64,000 nucleotides of DNA. Origin: Paraliobacillus sp. PM-2 (lineage in GTDB: Bacteria > Bacillota > Bacilli > Bacillales > Amphibacillaceae). Below the pieces are notes generated by a model, which saw only the letters and a program-made list of their open reading frames with translations, did no database searches and had not been told where the DNA came from. Position numbers and translations under genes: made by a program. The stretch spans positions 434,001 to 498,000 of the forward strand of contig NZ_CTEI01000001.1 in the NCBI RefSeq assembly GCF_001368815.1. The letters run 5' to 3'. Shown piece by piece: positions 55,971 through 64,000 of this stretch (the first letter of the stretch is position 1; every line of letters starts with the position of its first letter).

Positions 55971-56287
55971 CTTATAATAAACTTTTTATAAAAGAGATGG
56001 TGGAGCGAGAACCACACCACCACATTTGACAGAGAACCAAAAATTTTTTTCAAAAAACAGAGAAATATGCTCAATTTTTAAGCGTTTTCAGTGTTTTAAC
56101 CTCCATCTATGGATGGGGTGTTTCTGTTTCTTAAGAAAAAATAGTCCCGAAATAGTAGTTCAATAGATCCATAAGACTTATCTTTCTTTTTAAAAGAATG
56201 TCGCATTGTCTGTTTCCAATAAAAATTATTCCTGCTATAATAAATAATGTCATTTGCAAAAAAACAAAATAAAAAGGTTGTGCGTGT

Positions 56288-57055
56288 ATGATCGACATTC
56301 ATTCTCATATTCTACCTAACATTGATGATGGTGCGAAGCATATGGAAGAAAGTGTCGCAATGGCACGAGCAGCAGTGGCAGAAGGAATTCATACAATTAT
56401 TGCCACACCACATCATAAGAATGGTCGCTATGATAATACGAAAGAAATGATTCTACCATTGGTAGATCAATTGAATACTAGATTACAACAAGAAGAGATT
56501 CCGTTAACGGTTTTAGCCGGACAAGAATCACGTATTTACGGGGAAATGATTGAAGATTACGAGCAGGGAATCGTTCTTCCATTGAATGAAACGACCCGCT
56601 ATGTGTTTGTTGAATTTCCGTCGAATGATGTGCCGCGCTATGCGAAACAGTTAATGTTTGATATGCAAGTAAACGATCTCAAACCAATTATTGTACATCC
56701 GGAGCGGAATAAAGCAATCATGGAGGATCCATCCATCCTATATGAGTTCGTCCGGAATGGCACATTGACCCAAATTACCGCAGCAAGTGTAACCGGTCAT
56801 TTTGGAAAGAAGATAAAGAAGTTCACCCATGAATTGATTGAATCGAATTTAACTCATTTTATTGCTTCCGATGCACATAACACCTCAACGCGTGGTTTTC
56901 GTATGCAAGAAGCCAATCAAGTGATTCAACAAACCTATGGTGCTTCGATGTTATATTATTTCATGGAAAACGCACAATATATGATAGATAACGCAACAGT
57001 GATCGGTGAAGAACCAATCAAACCAAAAAAGAAAAAAATTCTAGGGCTATTTTAA
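56288..57055 (+). CDS. ywqE: Manganese-dependent protein tyrosine phosphatase, CpsB/YwqE type
   Basis: 255 residues, PHP fold. All metal ligands are present: HSH at 5-7, DDGA (Asp14), TPHH (His42), AGQE (Glu80), VEF Glu109, VHPER (His137) and ASDAHN (Asp195, His197). Dephosphorylates the BY-kinase and its targets, setting capsule/EPS output. The C terminus PKKKKILGLF matches the degenerate paralogue upstream. It is followed 47 nt later by galU. Confidence 0.95.
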   Translation: MIDIHSHILPNIDDGAKHMEESVAMARAAVAEGIHTIIATPHHKNGRYDNTKEMILPLVDQLNTRLQQEEIPLTVLAGQESRIYGEMIEDYEQGIVLPLNETTRYVFVEFPSNDVPRYAKQLMFDMQVNDLKPIIVHPERNKAIMEDPSILYEFVRNGTLTQITAASVTGHFGKKIKKFTHELIESNLTHFIASDAHNTSTRGFRMQEANQVIQQTYGASMLYYFMENAQYMIDNATVIGEEPIKPKKKKILGLF

Positions 57056-57102
57056 CGCCCTCCATTCATTGTTAAGTAGTGATTGGGAAGGGAGAACGCA
57101 GG

Positions 57103-57984
57103 ATGAAAAAAGTAAGAAAGGCTATTATCCCAGCTGCTGGACTGGGAACACGATTTTTGCCAGCAACCAAAGCGATGCCGAAAGAAATGCTACCCATCGT
57201 GGATAAACCAATGATTCAATATATCGTAGAAGAAGCTGTCGCATCTGGCATTGAAGATATTATTATCGTAACAGGTAAAGGAAAGCGTGCAATTGAAGAT
57301 CATTTTGACTTTGCACCAGAACTAGAACAGAACCTTCGTGAAAAAGGAAAAGTACAATTACTACAAAAAGTAGAACAATCGACAAAATTAGCAGATATTC
57401 ATTACATTCGTCAAAAAGAGCCAAAAGGCCTCGGTCATGCCGTTTGGTGTGCAAGGAAATTTATTGGCGACGAACCGTTTGCCGTACTGTTAGGTGACGA
57501 TATCGTGCAAAGCGATGTCCCTTGTCTCAAACAGTTGATTAATCAATATGAAGAGACAGAATCTTCTGTAATCGGTGTGCAACAAGTACCAGAAGAGGAA
57601 ACCTACCGTTACGGGATTGTGGATCCAAGTGCACAAAACGGTCGACGTTATCAAGTAAACCATTTTGTCGAAAAACCAGCAAAAGGAACGGCACCATCTA
57701 ATCTTGCTATTATGGGTCGTTACGTGTTTACACCGGAAATTTTCCGTTTTCTTGATCGACAACAGATTGGTGCAGGCGGTGAAATCCAACTGACGGACGC
57801 CATTCAAATGTTAAACGAAATTCAAAAAGTATATGCGTATGATTTCCAAGGACATCGTCATGATGTGGGAGAGAAATTAGGCTTTGTGAAAACAACGATT
57901 GAATTTGCCTTGCAGAATAAAGAAATCGGTGCAGAAGTAAGAGACGTGTTAAAAGCGATGTTAGCGGAAGAAGCGAACGAATAA
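57103..57984 (+). CDS. galU: UTP-glucose-1-phosphate uridylyltransferase
   Basis: Makes UDP-glucose for EPS, teichoic acid glucosylation and glycolipids (GtaB in B. subtilis). 293 residues from ATG 57103 (GGGAAGGGAG 7 nt upstream). N-terminal nucleotide-binding [27 protein letters not shown], then [15 protein letters not shown] and [20 protein letters not shown]. Its product is the substrate of ugd and probably of the TarM-like enzyme. Confidence 0.96.
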   Translation: MKKVRKAIIPAAGLGTRFLPATKAMPKEMLPIVDKPMIQYIVEEAVASGIEDIIIVTGKGKRAIEDHFDFAPELEQNLREKGKVQLLQKVEQSTKLADIHYIRQKEPKGLGHAVWCARKFIGDEPFAVLLGDDIVQSDVPCLKQLINQYEETESSVIGVQQVPEEETYRYGIVDPSAQNGRRYQVNHFVEKPAKGTAPSNLAIMGRYVFTPEIFRFLDRQQIGAGGEIQLTDAIQMLNEIQKVYAYDFQGHRHDVGEKLGFVKTTIEFALQNKEIGAEVRDVLKAMLAEEANE

Positions 57985-58128
57985 AGCAACGAAACAACAT
58001 AGGGGAGTGGTAGTAGTATTGCTTCCCTGTTCGTTATACATAGAATGCAAGAACGATCTACCTACTAAATATATTTTTAGAAATAGAAAGTCTATATAGT
58101 TTTATCAATAGAAAGAAGGAATTAGCTC

Positions 58129-59955
58129 ATGTCCTATCGTTCAAGAATGATATTCCTCATCATTTTAGACTCGTTGATTGTAAGCTCGGCTATCTTTGTT
58201 GCTTCATGGATTGTATATCCTAGTATTTCTTCTGGATCAATAAATGTGCTTATCATTAGTTCTATTATATTATTACTGTGCCATCATCTATTTGCTTTTG
58301 TTTATAAGTTATACCATAAGGTTTGGTCCTATGCGAGTATTGGGGAATTAGTAGCCATCGTCAAAGCAATTAGTCTATCTATTTTAGCTACTGGTATTAT
58401 TCAACTTTTTATAAATGATTTTAACATGTATAATCGTGCACTACTTGTTACGTGGCTATTACATATTTTCTTTATTGGCGGATCACGCTTTGTTTGGCGG
58501 GTTTTCCGTGATCGATTTATTAGTGCGAATGCAGACCAGAAGCGAACCCTAATTGTAGGTGCAGGTGCTGCTGGTGCGATGATCGCACGGCAATTAAAAA
58601 ACGAACCACAACATACCGACCTTTGTCCAGTGGCTTTCGTTGATGATGACTTTACCAAACATAAAATGGAGCTGTACGGGATACCGGTGATTAACTCAAC
58701 CGAACATATTCCGTCTATTGTCGAAACATTCAAAATTGAACATATCGTACTTGCAATTCCTTCAGTAACAAACGGCGCATTAGCCGAAGTACTGGACCGT
58801 TGTAATCAAACAGGAGCAAAGGTGCAAATGCTGCCTAAAATTGAAGACTTAGCAAGCGGTCGGGTTTCGGTAGCTGCGTTACGGAATGTCGATGTGGAAG
58901 ATGTATTAGGCCGTGCCCCAGTTCAATTAGATATTACAAAAATATCCGAGTATGTCACAGGTAACACGGTCATGGTTACTGGTGCAGGTGGTTCGATAGG
59001 TTCAGAGATTTGTAGACAATTAATGAAGTTCACGCCAAGTAAACTGTTATTAGTCGGTCATGGGGAATTTAGTATTTATTCGATTGATATGGAATTACGA
59101 GAAACCTTCACTAATATGGATATTGAAATTATTCCGATTATTGGGGATGTCCAAGATCAAAAACGCATCTTTGACATTGTCGAAACCCATAAACCAACAA
59201 TTATCTATCATGCCGCAGCACATAAGCATGTGCCATTAATGGAATATAATCCACATGAGGCAATCAAGAACAATGTGATTGGAACCAAAAATGTCGCAGA
59301 AGCAGCCGATGCCTTTGGTGTAGATACATTTGTTTTAGTATCAACCGATAAAGCGGTTAATCCAACCAATGTCATGGGGGCAACCAAACGCGTGGCGGAA
59401 ATGGTGGTCCAAAGCTTAGCCCAACAATCCACAACAAAATTTGTTGCGGTACGATTCGGAAATGTGTTAGGTAGTCGTGGTAGTGTCATCCCACGGTTTA
59501 AAAAACAAATTGAAAAAGGTGGACCAGTCACGGTCACCCATCCAGATATGACACGTTATTTTATGACAATACCAGAAGCATCACGTTTAGTGATTCAAGC
59601 TGGAACACTAGCCCACGGTGGAGAAATCTTTGTACTAGACATGGGTGAACCAGTCAAAATTGTTGACCTTGCAAAGAACTTGATTAAATTATCCGGTTAT
59701 ACCGAAGAAGAAATTCCAATTACCTTCTCTGGGATACGCCCAGGTGAGAAAATGTTTGAAGAATTACTCGGAGAAAAAGAAGTACACCCAGATGAAGTCT
59801 ATGAAAAGATTTATGTTGGCCGAACAATGCGAATTGATACCAAGCAATTATTTGATTTAATCCATCAATTCGAAACCTATTCAACGATAGAATTAAAAGA
59901 TCAGTTGATGGGGATTGTTTATCAAGAATCACAGTTAGATGTGGTGGAGAATTAA
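58129..59955 (+). CDS. Membrane-bound nucleotide-sugar 4,6-dehydratase (CapD/EpsC/FlaA1 family)
   Basis: 608 residues: four N-terminal membrane helices (about 1-115), a first Rossmann domain (GAGAAG at 144-149) and the catalytic SDR domain with GAGGSIGSE at 285-293. The active-site motif is STDKA (Thr406, Asp407, Lys408) with MGATKR, the large PglF/CapD type that uses Thr-Asp rather than Tyr. Converts UDP-GlcNAc to the 4-keto-6-deoxy sugar, giving for example bacillosamine or FucNAc-type sugars. Confidence 0.93.
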   Translation: MSYRSRMIFLIILDSLIVSSAIFVASWIVYPSISSGSINVLIISSIILLLCHHLFAFVYKLYHKVWSYASIGELVAIVKAISLSILATGIIQLFINDFNMYNRALLVTWLLHIFFIGGSRFVWRVFRDRFISANADQKRTLIVGAGAAGAMIARQLKNEPQHTDLCPVAFVDDDFTKHKMELYGIPVINSTEHIPSIVETFKIEHIVLAIPSVTNGALAEVLDRCNQTGAKVQMLPKIEDLASGRVSVAALRNVDVEDVLGRAPVQLDITKISEYVTGNTVMVTGAGGSIGSEICRQLMKFTPSKLLLVGHGEFSIYSIDMELRETFTNMDIEIIPIIGDVQDQKRIFDIVETHKPTIIYHAAAHKHVPLMEYNPHEAIKNNVIGTKNVAEAADAFGVDTFVLVSTDKAVNPTNVMGATKRVAEMVVQSLAQQSTTKFVAVRFGNVLGSRGSVIPRFKKQIEKGGPVTVTHPDMTRYFMTIPEASRLVIQAGTLAHGGEIFVLDMGEPVKIVDLAKNLIKLSGYTEEEIPITFSGIRPGEKMFEELLGEKEVHPDEVYEKIYVGRTMRIDTKQLFDLIHQFETYSTIELKDQLMGIVYQESQLDVVEN

Positions 59956-60005
59956 TGTGATAGAAAGCTAGATAGAAAGAAACGTTTGTATGGAAAGCAA
60001 GAATT

Positions 60006-60122
60006 AAGGTGATGTCTCCAACACCTTTATCAACGGAGGCACTCGGCTATGCTGTGGGTGGAAACACCTTAGCACTCGTTGGCAGTAGTGTAGCGTGAGG
60101 TAGGGTTAGATGCCCTGAGTAG
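60006..60122 (+). ncRNA. Structured leader RNA, EAR-like (eps-associated) candidate
   Basis: An initial hairpin AAGGTG / CACCTT (60006-60027) is followed by a multi-branched region: a GGGTG-GAAA-CACC tetraloop hairpin with flanking TGCT/AGCA pairing, and a long-range GGCA / TGCC pairing that closes near GATGCCCTGAG. EAR, described in B. subtilis eps operons, is a processive antitermination element of about this size. The position inside an EPS locus, ahead of the priming transferase, fits. Assignment is from general memory of the family and needs a covariance search. Confidence 0.5.
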
Positions 60123-60233
60123 AAAAGTAATGAAAGAAGAAGTAGTGAATGAAAATAATAAATTAATATAAAAGATCAGCTGCTAATTATGTGTTTTATG
60201 ATTGGTGGCTGATTGTATTATTGGAAGTGAAAC

Positions 60234-60598
60234 ATGTATTTGAATAAATTATCTAATAATAAGGGCTTTACATTAATTGAAGTTTTAGCAGTGCTTATTA
60301 TATTGGGGATTATTATTGCAATTGCTATTTCTTCTGTTTCTGGAAATATTGAAACTAGTAAAAAGAAGTGTGTTCTGTTAACCAGGTAGAAATCGAAAGA
60401 ATGTATGAAAATCACTTAACATTGGAAGAGTTAGAGCATAGCGATCAACTGTTCATTAGTTATATGAATGAGAATGATCTAAATAAAAGTAATGATCACG
60501 GTGTATATAATTATACGGATGGGGAAGTTCATTGTAATGTTCATTCTGATAATGAATTACCAGAAAAAGACGAAGGGGAAAGTGTTCCGATTTTATAG
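60234..60598 (+). pseudogene. Frameshifted prepilin-like (ComGC/type IV pseudopilin) gene
   Basis: ATG 60234 (GGAAGTGA upstream) gives the prepilin signal NKGFTLIEVLAVLIILGIII, with the cleavage Gly before Phe and Glu at +5, then stops at 60389 after SKKKCVLLTR. A second frame from about 60368 reads CSVNQVEIERMYENHLTLEE and ends at 60598. Adding one A to the five-A run at 60360-60364 joins them as SKKEVCSVNQVEIER, a normal pseudopilin sequence of about 121 residues. So it is either a pseudogene, a phase-variable gene or a sequencing error. Confidence 0.75.
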
Positions 60599-61038
60599 AT
60601 TTGAAAAATATATAGAGGGACAGTTAATGCTTATAGAGACAACAACAGTTTCCCGGTTAATTGAATGAAATTTTTGTATTAAAAACTTAGGAAGTCCAAA
60701 AAATTTTAAATAAAATATATAAAAAATGATTGAATGTTAAAAGGGAACTGAGTATCATAGTTAGATTGAACGTTAGAAACCTTGCGGGATAAGGGTTTGA
60801 GGCGTTTTTAGTTAGAATTATAGATTGATTGAATGGTATATATAATAGGAAGAAACTCGGTTTAGAGTGATTATGGAGTGAATATCTATTTCGTATTTGG
60901 TTGGTAGATTGAATAGATATTACGAGGTGAGTATCAGAAAGAGATAACAATGTTAGTGGTTTAGTAGTTGGTTGGAATAATGAGATTCCAAGTAAGTCCT
61001 AATCTACTAAGGAACAAAATTTTAAGGAGTGTTGCTGG
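60599..61038. other. Gene-free stretch before the sugar transferase
   Basis: About 440 bp, AT-rich, with several scattered TAGATTGA/GATTGAA words but no credible gene. No convincing RNA element seen. Confidence 0.6.
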
Positions 61039-61662
61039 ATGTATATGAAAATTAAAAGGTTGATAGATGTCATTCTTTCTTTAATTGGACTAATAGTATT
61101 ATCACCGATTTTTTTAATTCTAATTATTGCTATCAAGATTGACTCGAGAGGTCCAGTGCTGTTTAAACAAAAGCGTGTTGGAATCAATAAGACACATTTC
61201 AATATATTGAAGTTCCGTACTATGAGTATAGATACGCCTAAGGACACTCCTACTCATTTATTAGAGAACCCGGATCAATACATTACTAAAATGGGTAAGT
61301 TTCTAAGGAAAACTTCACTTGATGAACTCCCACAAATTTGGAATATCTTTGTTGGTCAAATGAGTATCATTGGTCCTCGCCCTGCATTGTGGAATCAATA
61401 TGACTTGATTGCTGAACGTGATAAGTACGGAGCCAATGATGTTCCTCCAGGTTTAACTGGGTGGGCACAGATTCACGGGCGTGATGAGCTACCGATTGAT
61501 GTCAAGTCCAAGTTGGATGGTGAGTATGTTGATAAAATAAGCTTAACAATGGATATTAAGTGTTTCTTCGGAACTATCGTTAGTGTTGTTAAAAGTGATG
61601 GTATTGTTGAAGGTGGGACTGGCTCTAAGAAGGAAGTTGCTAAGGAGAGTATTACTAAATGA
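61039..61662 (+). CDS. Priming undecaprenyl-phosphate sugar-1-phosphate transferase (WcaJ/EpsL type)
   Basis: 207 residues, the short single-helix form (membrane segment about 13-36). Transfers a sugar phosphate to undecaprenyl phosphate and so starts the repeat unit. KRVGINKTHFNILKFRTM, LRKTSLDELPQIWNIFVGQMS, IIGPRP and PGLTGWAQIHGR are the core motifs. AAGGAGTG ribosome site. It starts a tightly coupled operon: the next gene overlaps by 4 nt. Confidence 0.95.
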   Translation: MYMKIKRLIDVILSLIGLIVLSPIFLILIIAIKIDSRGPVLFKQKRVGINKTHFNILKFRTMSIDTPKDTPTHLLENPDQYITKMGKFLRKTSLDELPQIWNIFVGQMSIIGPRPALWNQYDLIAERDKYGANDVPPGLTGWAQIHGRDELPIDVKSKLDGEYVDKISLTMDIKCFFGTIVSVVKSDGIVEGGTGSKKEVAKESITK

Positions 61663-62531
61663 AAAAAATACTGATAACGGGTAAAAACAGTTATGTGGGG
61701 AAGAGCCTAGAGAGTTGGCTCGGAAATTATCCTGATGGTTATTCAATAGATTTAATTAGTCTAAGAGATGATTCATGGAAAGAAAAGGAATTCTCTGTTT
61801 ATGATGTTGTGTTTCATGTTGCAGGAATTGCTCATGTATCTTCAGATCCCAAAATGGAAGATATTTATTATAAAGTTAATCGTGATCTTACAATAGAGAC
61901 TGCTAAAAAGGCAAAAGCTGAAGGTGTGAAGCAGTTTATTTTTATGAGCAGTATTATTGTATATGGTGAAAGTAGTAGTGAATTAAGAGTTATTGGTAAA
62001 GATACAGCACCTAACCCAAGCAACTTTTATGGAAATAGTAAACTGCAAGCAGAAAAGGGAGTAAATAGCTTGAAATCTGATGAATTTAAGGTGGTAATTT
62101 TGCGTCCGCCGATGATTTATGGAAAGGGTTCAAAAGGGAATTATCCAAAGCTTGCTAAAGCATCACGTAAACTACTAGTATTTCCTGATATTGATAATCA
62201 GCGTAGTATGATTCATATAGATAACCTTTGTGAGTTTATAAAGCTTATTATTGAAAATGAAGAAAGTGGTTTATTCTTCCCACAAAACAGGGAGTATGTT
62301 AAGACAAGTGAAATGGTTAAGTTAATTGCTGAAGTTAATGGTGGAAAGGTTAGACTTACTAAGGTCTTTAATCCTATATTAAGATTTTTAGGGATAAGAA
62401 TGGGGCTAATAAATAAGGTATTTGGCAATTTGATTTATGAAAAAAGTATTAGTAGGTATAAAGATGACTATCAAATCCGGGATTTAAGGAAGTCAATAGA
62501 GTTATCAGAGTTGGAGTGTGAACAAAAGTGA
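61659..62531 (+). CDS. NAD-dependent nucleotide-sugar epimerase/dehydratase
   Basis: 290 residues, SDR fold. N-terminal GKNSYVGKSL replaces the canonical GxxGxxG, FHVAGIAHVS follows, catalytic Ser in FMSSIIVYGE and the active-site YGNSKLQ (YxxxK). Similar to GalE/WbpV-like enzymes that adjust sugars at the lipid-linked or nucleotide level, often paired with WcaJ-type transferases. Overlaps both neighbours by 4 nt, so co-translated. Confidence 0.88.
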   Translation: MKKILITGKNSYVGKSLESWLGNYPDGYSIDLISLRDDSWKEKEFSVYDVVFHVAGIAHVSSDPKMEDIYYKVNRDLTIETAKKAKAEGVKQFIFMSSIIVYGESSSELRVIGKDTAPNPSNFYGNSKLQAEKGVNSLKSDEFKVVILRPPMIYGKGSKGNYPKLAKASRKLLVFPDIDNQRSMIHIDNLCEFIKLIIENEESGLFFPQNREYVKTSEMVKLIAEVNGGKVRLTKVFNPILRFLGIRMGLINKVFGNLIYEKSISRYKDDYQIRDLRKSIELSELECEQK

Positions 62532-63301
62532 GCAATGTACACAGAAATAACTCAATCGAAGATCTAGTTTCTATAATAATGCCCGCATATAATTGTGGGG
62601 ACTATATTGGATTCACAATTGATTCTGTGAGAGCTCAAAAATATAAAAACTGGGAACTTATTCTAATTGATGACTGTTCTTCAGATAATACTAAGGAAAT
62701 AGTTAAACAATATATGGTTCATGATCATAGAATTAAATATTATAAATTAGAAGAGAACTCTGGTGCCGCGGTTGCTAGAAATAAAGCTCTTGATCTTGCA
62801 AAAGGAAAATATATGGCCTTTCTTGATAGTGATGATGTTTGGTTTCCTGAAAAGTTAAGTAAGCAGATCAACTTTATGGAGCTTAACGGATATAACTTTA
62901 CCTGCACTAGTTATACTAAGATTGATGAAATTGGTAACTCCCTCGATCGTACTATTAGGGCACAGAGCATACGTGACTATGATGGAGTTTTAAAAACTTG
63001 TCCAGGGAACTCAACGGTTATTTATAATGCAGAGAAACTAGGTAAATTTAAAATTTCAAATATTAAGAAAAGAAATGATTACGTAATGTGGCTTCAAGTT
63101 ATTAAAAAAGAAAAATTCTTATATGGTATTGAAGAGCCTCTTAGTAGCCATCGTATTAGGACAAATGCAATATCTAGTAATAAGTCTAGTTTAGTGGGAT
63201 ATCACTGGAAAGTTTATAGAGAAATAGAAGAATTATCGGTGATCAAATCAGGTTATTTAATAATATATTGGATTATTACTACATTGTTTAAATTAAGATG
63301 A
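62528..63301 (+). CDS. Glycosyltransferase family 2
   Basis: 257 residues, GT-A fold. SIIMPAYNCGDYIGFTIDSV, LIDDCSSDNT and the metal-binding LDSDDVWFPEKL are clear; C-terminal RNDYVMWLQVIKK is the acceptor-side ED/DW-like motif. Adds one sugar of the repeat unit in the cytoplasm. GTG start overlaps the epimerase stop by 4 nt. Confidence 0.92.
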   Translation: MSNVHRNNSIEDLVSIIMPAYNCGDYIGFTIDSVRAQKYKNWELILIDDCSSDNTKEIVKQYMVHDHRIKYYKLEENSGAAVARNKALDLAKGKYMAFLDSDDVWFPEKLSKQINFMELNGYNFTCTSYTKIDEIGNSLDRTIRAQSIRDYDGVLKTCPGNSTVIYNAEKLGKFKISNIKKRNDYVMWLQVIKKEKFLYGIEEPLSSHRIRTNAISSNKSSLVGYHWKVYREIEELSVIKSGYLIIYWIITTLFKLR

Positions 63302-63505
63302 GTACTGAATTAGAAAGAGCCTATGTGTGTTCTTTTGGCTTAATGAGATAAATGCAAAACAAATTTTACAATATTATATATTGTCGATTACCTTTGGTAA
63401 GTGATATATATATATATAAAGTTCTAACACACATTACAGATATAATAATGTATGAAATTTTCCATTAAAAATAGTCTTTTATCAGGTTTATAGGGGATGT
63501 ATCTT

Positions 63506-64000
63506 ATGAAAATCGCGCTGTTGACTCCAAATAAAAATTCTAATGGTGGAGTTGAAGTATATAATAATTACCTTACAACAATTTTCCAAGATGTTGATAT
63601 TTTTTATTACGACTCTAATAATGTAAAAAAAAGAGGAATTAAAAAGAAGTTAAAACCATTTGAAGAAATTAAGAAATCATATCATGTAGGAAGGGAATTC
63701 ATAAAGGCTCATAAAAAAAATAAATATGATTTAGTTATTTCTAATGGTATGTTTGGTTGGTATTTATATTTTAAGAAAGTAGATGCAGTGTTGGTTAATA
63801 TCTATCATGGTAATTATGTTGGCTATTTAAAGGCTAATATGAATATAAACATAAAAAAAGCGATCGTTTTCTCTATAAAAGGTTTTTTTGAGAGGATAAG
63901 TGGTTATAAAAAACAATGCATAACAGTATCGAAATTTAATCAAAAACAATTAGAAAGATATTATGGTTTAAATTCAAGTGTGATTCATGTTGGTGTGGAT
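63506..64000 (+). CDS. Glycosyltransferase family 4, 3' truncated by the window edge
   Basis: 165 codons, open to the right edge. Starts MKIALLTPNKNSNGGVEVYN (GT4 N-terminal donor/acceptor loop with GG), later IYHGNY and the helix-linked CITVSKFNQKQLERYYGL before IHVGVD, the normal start of the second Rossmann domain. AGGGGAT ribosome site 8 nt upstream. A 204-nt gap separates it from the GT2 gene, so it may have its own promoter. Confidence 0.88.
   Translation, partial: MKIALLTPNKNSNGGVEVYNNYLTTIFQDVDIFYYDSNNVKKRGIKKKLKPFEEIKKSYHVGREFIKAHKKNKYDLVISNGMFGWYLYFKKVDAVLVNIYHGNYVGYLKANMNINIKKAIVFSIKGFFERISGYKKQCITVSKFNQKQLERYYGLNSSVIHVGVD

Noticed and set aside
60123-60233. Terminator after the EAR-like RNA
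   Set aside because: A weak ATCAGC/GCTGAT pairing exists but has a long loop and no proper T run.

Overview
The window is AT-rich chromosomal DNA from an endospore-forming, flagellated member of the Bacillaceae. The likely relatives are halotolerant genera such as Gracilibacillus, Oceanobacillus or Virgibacillus; the genus is an inference. The left third keeps the Bacillus subtilis order atpG-atpD-atpC, ywzB, ywmB, murAA, spoIID, spoIIQ, spoIIID, mbl, flhO, flhP, epuA, fabZ. Very acidic extracytoplasmic lipoproteins fit a salt-adapted lifestyle.

Layout. 0-14.6 kb: ATP synthase end, cell wall precursor synthesis, sporulation engulfment genes, cell shape and flagellar rod genes. Between spoIIQ and spoIIID lies an extra two-gene unit: an AimR (arbitrium receptor)-like protein without the usual N-terminal DNA-binding domain, followed by a 51-codon secreted-peptide gene and a terminator. 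14.7-20.2 kb: acidic lipoprotein and a TetR / membrane-fusion / RND efflux operon of the SwrC type. 20.6-25.5 kb: polysaccharide operon (MurJ-like flippase, Wzy-like polymerase, three glycosyltransferase genes). 25.8-41.9 kb: a nearly complete poly(glycerol phosphate) wall teichoic acid set (tagO, tagB, tagD, two TagF-type polymerases, a TarM-like glucosyltransferase, tagGH, tagA, an LCP ligase), plus a three-PA14-domain glucosaminidase and a beta-propeller protein. 42.2-52.7 kb: a patchwork of single genes (ugd, MFS, NERD protein, corA, nrdDG, DUF1540, EAL phosphodiesterase, nitroreductase) peppered with GGGAC...GTCCC palindromes. 52.9 kb to the end: an exopolysaccharide locus with the BY-kinase module (ywqC, ywqD), two CpsB/YwqE-type phosphatase genes, galU, a CapD-type dehydratase, a structured leader RNA, a frameshifted prepilin gene, a priming sugar transferase, an epimerase and two glycosyltransferases, the last running off the window.

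How the parts work together. TagO, TagA, TagB, TagD, TagF, TarM-like, TagGH and LCP cover WTA priming, polymerisation, glycosylation, export and wall attachment. The kinase/phosphatase module, GalU, Ugd and the glycosyltransferases supply and regulate capsule or EPS. A c-di-GMP-I riboswitch precedes a c-di-GMP phosphodiesterase, a likely feedback loop. NrdR boxes precede nrdDG.

Three interspersed repeat families stand out: REP-like palindromes that often begin 1-2 nt after stop codons, 20-bp tandem arrays built on a CGGCGAA core directly downstream of three genes, and a long Bacillaceae-type stem-rich repeat. The most notable points are the chromosomal arbitrium-like pair between sporulation genes, a full-length CpsB paralogue that has lost nearly all metal ligands, the riboswitch-phosphodiesterase loop, and an EAR-like leader RNA followed by a homopolymer-frameshifted prepilin gene.
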